Both the position numbers and the translations under genes were made by a program. From positions 310,001 to 374,000 of the forward strand of contig NZ_CP064760.1 of NCBI RefSeq assembly GCF_015565955.1: DNA of 64,000 nt, given 5' to 3'. Within the stretch, counting starts at the first letter, position 1. Each line of letters starts with the position of its first letter. The DNA is from Microbacterium schleiferi. Lineage in GTDB: Bacteria > Actinomycetota > Actinomycetes > Actinomycetales > Microbacteriaceae. The notes beneath the pieces are model-generated. The model saw only the letters and a program-made list of their open reading frames with translations, ran no database searches and had not been told where the DNA came from. Below are positions 58,638-64,000 of the stretch, piece after piece.

Positions 58638-59873
58638 GTGGAGCAGGTGAAGCGCCCCGCCATTTTTCGCGAGCTTTTGCCCTACCAGGTGGCGACCGAT
58701 GTCACCGTCGCCGGGGTGTTCGGGCTGGTCTGCCTCCCCATCGAGCTGACGGGCGCTGGCTGGGCACCCGAGGCCGCGTTGACGACCGTCATCATGTGTT
58801 TGCTCTTCGCGAGCGCGCTCGCGGTGCGCCGGCTCTCGCCGCTGCTCGCGCTCGGGGCGGCGTGGATCGCGGCGATCGCGCAGATGCTCCTGCTGCGTCC
58901 CCCCTCCTTCGTCGATGTCGCGATCTTCGCTGTGCTGTATGCGACGGCGGCCTACGGCACGGTGGTCGTGTATTGGCTCGGATTCGCGTCGGCGATCGTC
59001 GGGGCCACCGTCATCACGGGGTACCTCTTCGGCGCGCAACTGCTGAGCGTCGACTCGTGGAGCCTGCTTCCGCTGGCCGCTGCCGTCCTCGTCGCGGCGG
59101 GCTTTGCGCTGCTGCTGGCGTGGACGGTGGGAGCTCTTGTGCGAACGTCGCTGCGTGCGCAGCGCACACAGCGCGAGCGCGAGCGCGCCGAGCGGGAACG
59201 CATCGAGGAGCAGGAGCGTGGCCGCATCGCCCGCGACATGCACGACGTCGTCGGTCATTCGCTCGCCGTCATCATCGCCCAGGCCGACGGGGCCCGGTAT
59301 GCCGCCGACACCGAACCGCGGGCGGCGCAGGACGCTCTCGCGACGATCTCGACCGCAGCGCGCAGTGCGCTCGCGGACGTCCGGCTGCTTCTCGCGCAGT
59401 TGCGTCACAGCGAAGGGCGAGCCCCGCAGCCGATGCTGAACGACCTGGAGGGCCTGTACGCGCAGGTGCGCGCTGCCGGACTCGCGGTGCGGGTGGATGT
59501 CGAGCCGATGCCTCCCGCGACCGTGCCGGCGGCCGTGCAGTTGGCGGTCTACCGGGTGCTGCAGGAGGCGCTCACCAACGCCATCCGTCATGGCAACGGA
59601 GACATCGATGTCACGATGCGGTGGCTTCCCGACCGGTTGCACCTGTGGGTATCGAATCCGGTAGGCCCGCCTACGGTGGATGATGGCGCCCACCCCACCG
59701 AGCCGATCGAGGTGCGTCACGGTATCGTCGGCATGCGCGAGCGGGCGCGGCTCGTGGGTGGCGCAGTGGAGGCGGGAATGGTCGGTGAGGCGTGGATTCT
59801 GCGCGCCACGTTCCCCATCCCCGGGGGCCCCGGGACCGGAATGGCGGCGGGCGCTGGGGCGACCGCCGTATGA
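58638..59873 (+). CDS. NarL-type sensor histidine kinase
   Basis: The 411-residue product has five to six transmembrane helices in residues 20-175, then a charged coiled linker (RTQRERERAERERIEEQERG). The HisKA_3 dimerisation box has phospho-acceptor His202 (RIARDMHDVVGHSLAVI), and the C-terminal HATPase has QEALTNAIRHG and GHGIVGMRERARLVGG-like G boxes (written here as RHGIVGMRERARL). The short membrane sensor with no large extracellular loop is typical of DesK/LiaS-like intramembrane-sensing kinases. The GTG start lacks a clear ribosome binding site. Its stop overlaps the response regulator ATG by 4 bases. Confidence 0.92.
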   Translation: MEQVKRPAIFRELLPYQVATDVTVAGVFGLVCLPIELTGAGWAPEAALTTVIMCLLFASALAVRRLSPLLALGAAWIAAIAQMLLLRPPSFVDVAIFAVLYATAAYGTVVVYWLGFASAIVGATVITGYLFGAQLLSVDSWSLLPLAAAVLVAAGFALLLAWTVGALVRTSLRAQRTQRERERAERERIEEQERGRIARDMHDVVGHSLAVIIAQADGARYAADTEPRAAQDALATISTAARSALADVRLLLAQLRHSEGRAPQPMLNDLEGLYAQVRAAGLAVRVDVEPMPPATVPAAVQLAVYRVLQEALTNAIRHGNGDIDVTMRWLPDRLHLWVSNPVGPPTVDDGAHPTEPIEVRHGIVGMRERARLVGGAVEAGMVGEAWILRATFPIPGGPGTGMAAGAGATAV

Positions 59874-60523
59874 GCGATCCTGCCGTCATCCGGGTTGCGC
59901 TCGTCGACGATCAGGCGCTCTTCCGAGCCGGCATCCGGATGGTGATCGACTCGCAGCGCGATATGGCGGTCGTGGGGGAAGCGGGGGACGGCCTGGCCGC
60001 GCTATCGGTGGTGCGGGATACCCATCCGGACGTCGTTCTCATGGACATTCGGATGCCGGTCATGGACGGCATTGAGGCGACGGCGCAGCTGCTGCAGGAC
60101 CCGGGGGCGCCTCGCATCGTGATGCTCACGACCTTCGACCTCGACGAGGCGGCGGCCCGCGCGATCCGTGGTGGTGCGAGCGGGTTTCTGCTCAAGGACG
60201 CGGAACCCGAGTTCGTCCTCGCGGCGATCCGCAGCGTTCATGCCGGGTCGGCGGTCATCGCCGCGACGGCCACCGCGCAGCTGTTCGCGCACTTCCGCGA
60301 CGAACGGACACTCCCCGTGCCGCGCGCGTTCGGCGACTTGACCGAGCGGGAGCGGGAGATCTTCGCCCAGGCGGCCCGGGGTCTGTCCAACGCCGAGATC
60401 GCCACCCGCGAGTACCTCTCGGAGGCGACCGTGAAGACGCACATCAGCCGCATCCTCGGCAAGCTCGGCCTGCGTGATCGCGTCCAACTCGTCGTTTTCG
60501 CCTACGAGCACGGCCTGGTCTGA
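59870..60523 (+). CDS. NarL/LuxR-family response regulator
   Basis: The 217-residue product has a receiver domain with acidic pocket Asp13-Asp14, phosphorylation site Asp59 (VVLMDIRMPVMDG) and Lys109 (FLLKDAEP). A linker follows, then a C-terminal LuxR-type helix-turn-helix (LTEREREIFAQAARGLSNAE, TVKTHISRILGKLGLRDRV). It is translationally coupled to the kinase (ATGA overlap). The adjacent ABC exporter genes start 130 bases downstream, behind repeated GTCAGA-type motifs, so they are the probable target. Confidence 0.94.
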   Translation: MSDPAVIRVALVDDQALFRAGIRMVIDSQRDMAVVGEAGDGLAALSVVRDTHPDVVLMDIRMPVMDGIEATAQLLQDPGAPRIVMLTTFDLDEAAARAIRGGASGFLLKDAEPEFVLAAIRSVHAGSAVIAATATAQLFAHFRDERTLPVPRAFGDLTEREREIFAQAARGLSNAEIATREYLSEATVKTHISRILGKLGLRDRVQLVVFAYEHGLV

Positions 60524-60534
60524 CCTCGACGAGC

Positions 60535-60649
60535 GTCTGAGCGTCCACGTGCGGAAGCCGTCAGACGGATGTCGCGGAATCATCCCTGCGATGTATGAGG
60601 GAGCATCCGACGACTGACGCGGTGGCGAGGGTGTGATTCCTAGCGTCAG
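60535..60649. promoter_or_regulatory. repeated CGTCAGA/CTGACG motifs upstream of the ABC exporter operon
   Basis: The 130-base gap between the response regulator and the ABC ATPase holds CGTCTGA (near 60534), the palindrome CCGTCAGACGG (60558-60568) and the inverted pair CTGACGC (60614-60620) / GCGTCAG (60643-60649). Related half-sites spaced at intervals suggest binding by the LuxR-type regulator encoded just upstream. The last half-site ends four bases before the ATPase ATG. Confidence 0.45.
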
Positions 60650-60653
60650 AGGT

Positions 60654-61451
60654 ATGAAGATCACCACGACGCAGATGGGCTTGGCTGCCCGCGTAGAGAA
60701 CCTCGGCAAGACGTATGGCACCGGGAGCGGAGCGGTCAGGGCGCTCGATGACGTCACAGTCGGCATCCGTCGCGGCGAGTTCACCGCGATCATGGGTCCG
60801 TCCGGCTCGGGCAAGTCGACCCTCATGCACATCATGGCGGGGTTGGATGCCCCCACCGCAGGACGGGTCTGGATCGGTGACACCGACATCACCGACCTCG
60901 GCGATCTGGAACTCACGATCCTGCGCCGGCGCCGCGTCGGGTTCGTGTTCCAGTCCTTCAACCTCGTTCCCACCCTGGATGCCCTGGGCAACATCCTGCT
61001 TCCGTTCGACCTCGACGGTCGGGCACCGAGCGTGCTGGAACGCTCCCGCATCGACGGACTCATCGATGCTCTCGGGCTTCGATCGCGCCTGAATCACCGG
61101 TCGCACGAGCTCTCGGGTGGCCAGCAGCAGCGTGTTGCTATCGCCCGCGCCCTGGCTACCGCGCCCGATCTGTTGTTTGCCGACGAGCCGACCGGAAACC
61201 TCGACTCGCGCTCGGGTCGTGAGGTCCTCGCGCTCCTGGCCGAAGCAAGCCGAACCCGCGGACAGTCCATCGCGATGGTCACGCACGATCCCGTCGCGGC
61301 AAGCCACGCCGATCGCGTCCTGTTCCTCGGCGACGGACGTTTGGTGGCCGACAAGCCCGCACAAACCGCTGAGCAGATCTCGGCACACATGTTGGCAGCT
61401 GACGCCGGTGGCCTCGAGCGTGAGACAGAGCGCACGGGGGTAGAGGCATGA
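60654..61451 (+). CDS. ABC exporter ATP-binding protein, MacB/LolD type
   Basis: The 265-residue ATPase has Walker A GPSGSGKSTLMHIMAG, the Q-loop VFQSFNLVPTLDAL, signature LSGGQQQRVAIARAL, Walker B LLFADEPTGNLDSRSG and the switch His in MVTHDPVAAS. FNLVPTLDA and DEPTGNLD are characteristic of the MacB/LolD/BceA-like group that works with FtsX-type permeases in mechanotransmission, peptide resistance or export. The start at 60654 follows AGAGG; a GTG seven codons upstream is less likely. It overlaps the permease gene by 4 bases. Confidence 0.93.
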   Translation: MKITTTQMGLAARVENLGKTYGTGSGAVRALDDVTVGIRRGEFTAIMGPSGSGKSTLMHIMAGLDAPTAGRVWIGDTDITDLGDLELTILRRRRVGFVFQSFNLVPTLDALGNILLPFDLDGRAPSVLERSRIDGLIDALGLRSRLNHRSHELSGGQQQRVAIARALATAPDLLFADEPTGNLDSRSGREVLALLAEASRTRGQSIAMVTHDPVAASHADRVLFLGDGRLVADKPAQTAEQISAHMLAADAGGLERETERTGVEA

Positions 61452-62920
61452 GTGCCCTCGCGACATCCGTCGAGCCTGCGGCCTTCAGCGTGCGCCGAAC
61501 ACGCACCAGTCTCGCGTGGCTGCGCGAGCGCGGGATGGGGGCCAGCATCCTGGTCGCGGCGATCTCGACGGTGTTCGGGGTCGTCCTCATCGCCACGACC
61601 GACTTTCTGGCGGCGATGCTGCGCGCAGATCCCTACATCGGGGACAGCGGAACCCTCGCTTTCGTCCTCGGGTTCCTCACGCTGCTGCTCGTCGCGCTCG
61701 CGGTCTATGTCGCCGGCATCGTCACGGCCAATACGTTCGCGACTGTCGTCGCGGGGCGTGCCCGCCAGATCGCGCTTCTGCGACTGATCGGCGCCTCGGC
61801 GCGCTCACAACGCGCGCGGGTCGCCACGCAAGGCCTGGTCGTCGGCATCGTCGGCGCGGTGGCCGGCACGGTTCTGGGTATCGTCGTCTCTGCCGCCGGA
61901 GCGCAGATCGCGATCGTTCGACTCGGGCTGGATGCCGTGCATGTCGCTCCCGTCACGGTCTCGATGCTGCTTCCCGGCCTGATCGTGGCGCTCACGACCT
62001 GGCTTTCAGCGTGGATCGGCTCCCGGCGGGTTCTCGAGGTCACACCGCTTCAGGCCGTGTCGGGCTCGGTCCCGCTTGCAGCCGACGAGGTCGCCGCGCG
62101 TCGGGGCAGGCACGTGGTCGCCGGCATCCTGTTCGCCCTCGGGGCAGTTGCGCTTGCTGCGGGCATCTTGCTGGGTCTTGTCTCGCCGCTCGGCGTCGTT
62201 GTGGCCTTCTTCGGTGGGGTCCTCTCGTTCACCGGCATCACGATGGCAGCCCCGCTGGTCATGCCGCCGGCGCTGCGTCTGGTCGGACGCGCGTTCGGTC
62301 GGTCAGCTCCCGCCCGGCTCGCGGTGCAGAACGCCTACCGGAATCCGGAGCGCGCCGCCCGGACATCGATCGGCATCGTCATCGGTGTGACGCTCGTGAC
62401 GATGTTCGCCGTGGCGATCGAGTCGGTGAAGGCGGTGCTCACGGCCAACGCGGGAGGCACGCTCGAGCCGGAGCTGGCCAGCATCATGGACACCTTCGCC
62501 GCGATCATGATGGGGCTCGTCGCGATCTCGGCGGTCATCGCGGGAGTCGGGCTCGTGAACCTCCTGACGCTCGGGATCATCCAGCGCACCCGGGAACTGG
62601 GGCTCCTGCGTGCCCTCGGGGTCTCGATCGCGCAGATCCGCCGGATGGTGCTGCTCGAAGCGGTCCACGTGACGGTGACCTCGACCCTGCTGGGCGTTCT
62701 GCTGGGCATCGCGTACGGCTGGGCGGGAGCCCAGTCGCTGCTGGGCAGCGTTCCCACGAGCCCCGACGGTCTCCTGCGCGCCGGCATCGTGTGGCCGGCG
62801 GTGCCGCTCGGGCCGCTCGTGGTGATCATTGCGGCAACGGCGGTGCTCACGGTTGTGGCATCGGTGACGCCCACACGTCTTGCCACGCGGGTCGCTCCCG
62901 TGGCGGCGCTGAGCGAGTAG
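61448..62920 (+). CDS. FtsX-like ABC transporter permease
   Basis: The 490-residue protein has about ten hydrophobic segments and two FtsX-type repeats. The first includes TANTFATVVAGRARQIALLR (residues 95-114) and the second VNLLTLGIIQRTRELGLLRA with LGVSIAQIRRMVLLEAVHV. These RxxEIxLLRxLG-type loops contact the ATPase. It lacks the large extracytoplasmic domain of MacB. With the kinase, regulator and ATPase it forms a probable envelope-stress or peptide-resistance module. It is followed convergently, after 4 bases, by the SRPBCC gene. Confidence 0.92.
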   Translation: MSALATSVEPAAFSVRRTRTSLAWLRERGMGASILVAAISTVFGVVLIATTDFLAAMLRADPYIGDSGTLAFVLGFLTLLLVALAVYVAGIVTANTFATVVAGRARQIALLRLIGASARSQRARVATQGLVVGIVGAVAGTVLGIVVSAAGAQIAIVRLGLDAVHVAPVTVSMLLPGLIVALTTWLSAWIGSRRVLEVTPLQAVSGSVPLAADEVAARRGRHVVAGILFALGAVALAAGILLGLVSPLGVVVAFFGGVLSFTGITMAAPLVMPPALRLVGRAFGRSAPARLAVQNAYRNPERAARTSIGIVIGVTLVTMFAVAIESVKAVLTANAGGTLEPELASIMDTFAAIMMGLVAISAVIAGVGLVNLLTLGIIQRTRELGLLRALGVSIAQIRRMVLLEAVHVTVTSTLLGVLLGIAYGWAGAQSLLGSVPTSPDGLLRAGIVWPAVPLGPLVVIIAATAVLTVVASVTPTRLATRVAPVAALSE

Positions 62921-62924
62921 CGGG

Positions 62925-63452
62925 TTACGCCGTGGCGGTCGAGTCCGAGTCCTCGGGGTCGGCCGTCGCGGCATCCGGATCATGTGCCCACGATGGCGCG
63001 ATCTGACGGATGCGGGCAGCCCGCCACTGCCACACGGCCCACAGACTCGGCCACAGCACCGGCGCCGCGGCGCCGCCGATCACGAGGCGCTCGCGCCACA
63101 GGGTTCGGCCGTCCGGAAGGGGCGAGACCGCCATCTGGTGGTCCCACACATCGAGGACGGCGAGCGGACCGGTCAGGGGCATGCCCGAGTCGCGGATGAT
63201 CCGCACCCGCACGCCGTCGAGCTCGCGCTGCGCATCCGTGATCGAGATGAGCTGGCGCCCGACCGGGATCAGGCCCGCGATGCTGAGCCCGACGGCGGCG
63301 TTCTGGCCGTGCTCCCACCGGGTCGGCATCGCTTCGAGCGGCTGCATGTCGAGGAACGGGCCATACACCTCGGCCAGTACCCGCGGGGAGTGCAGGGCGC
63401 GCCAGGCGGCGTCGGCATCGCAGTCGATCGTGAACTTGCTGAGCACGCGCAT
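62925..63452 (-). CDS. SRPBCC/polyketide cyclase-like protein
   Basis: The 175-residue product begins MRVLSKFTIDCDADAAWRAL with HSPRVLAEVYGPFLDMQPLE, the typical opening of START/SRPBCC lipid- or ligand-binding folds. It continues with strands such as VGRQLISITDAQRELDGVRV and a C-terminal helix (LWPSLWAVWQWRAARIRQ). An acidic tail (DPDAATADPEDSDSTATA) ends the protein. The ligand is unknown. No membrane segment is certain. It is divergent from the ComB-like gene across 40 bases and convergent with the permease gene. Confidence 0.82.
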   Translation of the reverse strand: MRVLSKFTIDCDADAAWRALHSPRVLAEVYGPFLDMQPLEAMPTRWEHGQNAAVGLSIAGLIPVGRQLISITDAQRELDGVRVRIIRDSGMPLTGPLAVLDVWDHQMAVSPLPDGRTLWRERLVIGGAAAPVLWPSLWAVWQWRAARIRQIAPSWAHDPDAATADPEDSDSTATA

Positions 63453-63492
63453 GCGGCAAGTCTCGCATCCGCCATCGCTTTACGCTGGACGG

Positions 63493-64000
63493 ATGCCGTC
63501 ACCGCTGGATCAGGGTCGTTATCAGGTACGTCTCGAGTGGGGACCCGCGGGCCGCGACCGCCTGGCACCGGCGCAGGTCACCGTGATCGTTGACGTCCTC
63601 GCCGACGCGGACTCCGCTGCCGACCAGATCGCCGAGAAAGCGGCGGCGGCGGGTAGCGTCGTGCTGCGCGGAGGGCTTCGGAACGCCTCAGCGATCGGTG
63701 AGGCCGTGTTGGCCGAGCAGCATCGGCGAGCCGAGCGCACGAGCATCGCCGTGATCGCCTGCGGCGGGGCGGATGCCGACGGCGCGCGGTTCGCCGTCGA
63801 GGACCTTCTCGGTGCCGGAGCAGTCATCGACGCGCTCGCGGCGCGCGGTATCGACCACACCTCGCCCGAGGCTGCCGCGGCATGTGAGGCGTTCCGGGGA
63901 CTTCGTCCGGCGGTGCGCCATCTGCTGACGGCCAGCGGGACCGGGCAGGCTTGGCTTGACGCCGGACGCCGCGATGAGGTTCTCGCCGCGGCCTCGGTGG
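63493..64000 (+). CDS. 2-phosphosulfolactate phosphatase (ComB)-like protein, partial
   Basis: The gene runs off the right edge, with 169 codons visible and open to position 64000. The start reads MPSPLDQGRYQVRLEWGPAG, then VTVIVDVLADADSAADQIAE, SVVLRGGLRNASAIGEAVLA and SIAVIACGGADADGARFAVE. The strand VTVIVDVL with acidic residues, and the later CGG and EDLLGAGAVIDAL, resemble ComB-type phosphatases, which use Mg2+. In actinobacteria without coenzyme M such genes have an unknown substrate. The start at 63493 follows ACGG only weakly. The complete protein would be needed to confirm the family. Confidence 0.72.
   Translation, partial: MPSPLDQGRYQVRLEWGPAGRDRLAPAQVTVIVDVLADADSAADQIAEKAAAAGSVVLRGGLRNASAIGEAVLAEQHRRAERTSIAVIACGGADADGARFAVEDLLGAGAVIDALAARGIDHTSPEAAAACEAFRGLRPAVRHLLTASGTGQAWLDAGRRDEVLAAASV

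Overview
The window is about 68% G+C, with short intergenic gaps, frequent 4-bp start/stop overlaps, GTG starts and GGAGG-type ribosome binding sites. Gene content (xylose isomerase/xylulokinase, GlgX-TreY-TreZ trehalose genes, Lhr plus Nei, DivIVA-type coiled coil, LPXTG surface protein with a thioester domain, DUF202 and DUF6421 proteins) points to an actinobacterium of the Microbacteriaceae, most likely Microbacterium or a close relative. This is inferred from protein character, not from a marker gene. No rRNA, tRNA, CRISPR array, transposase, integrase or prophage gene was seen.

Layout. 1-1507: start of a sugar ABC transporter lipoprotein, divergent from a LacI regulator. 1499-5328: two DUF202 membrane proteins, a DUF4259 protein, a MASE1-type sensor kinase and a divergent single-domain receiver. 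5285-9247: xylose module (ROK repressor, xylA, xylB). 9350-16679: small alarmone synthetase, then the glycogen-to-trehalose operon glgX-treY-treZ. 16715-26162: antiporter, small conserved proteins, YitT membrane protein, and the coupled DNA repair pair lhr-nei. 26449-28512: cupin and a sortase-anchored thioester adhesin. 28644-36572: four-gene minus-strand cluster of a Zn metallopeptidase, a transglutaminase, a permuted ATP-grasp/alpha-E fusion and a transglutaminase/DUF2126 fusion, probably an uncharacterised peptide-ligating and peptide-modifying system. 36740-41033: housekeeping and envelope genes (PspC, esterase, NUDIX, AlbA_2 membrane protein, DivIVA-like protein, BFN nuclease). 40987-46605: LacI-controlled arabinoside module (two Gfo/Idh/MocA dehydrogenases, ThuA, GH51 arabinofuranosidase). 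46641-49769: threonine aldolase, DUF6421, Lrp/AsnC. 49878-58578: reductive pyrimidine (or hydantoin) catabolism with its own ABC transporter, plus a damaged MFS gene. 58638-62920: NarL-type two-component system and a MacB/FtsX-type ABC exporter. 62925-64000: SRPBCC protein and the start of a ComB-like gene.

Two cross-cutting observations matter for any reader. First, at least fourteen apparent frameshifts in twelve genes are all single-base deletions, and all but possibly one lie in runs of four or five G or C. They look like systematic homopolymer under-calling rather than gene decay, so I annotate these genes at full length across the break. The MFS gene at 57180 is different: it has both a frameshift and an in-frame stop. 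Second, the word GGATGC/GCATCC occurs roughly 210 times by hand count against about 44 expected from base composition, on both strands and in coding and non-coding DNA. This suggests a DNA-level signal of unknown function.
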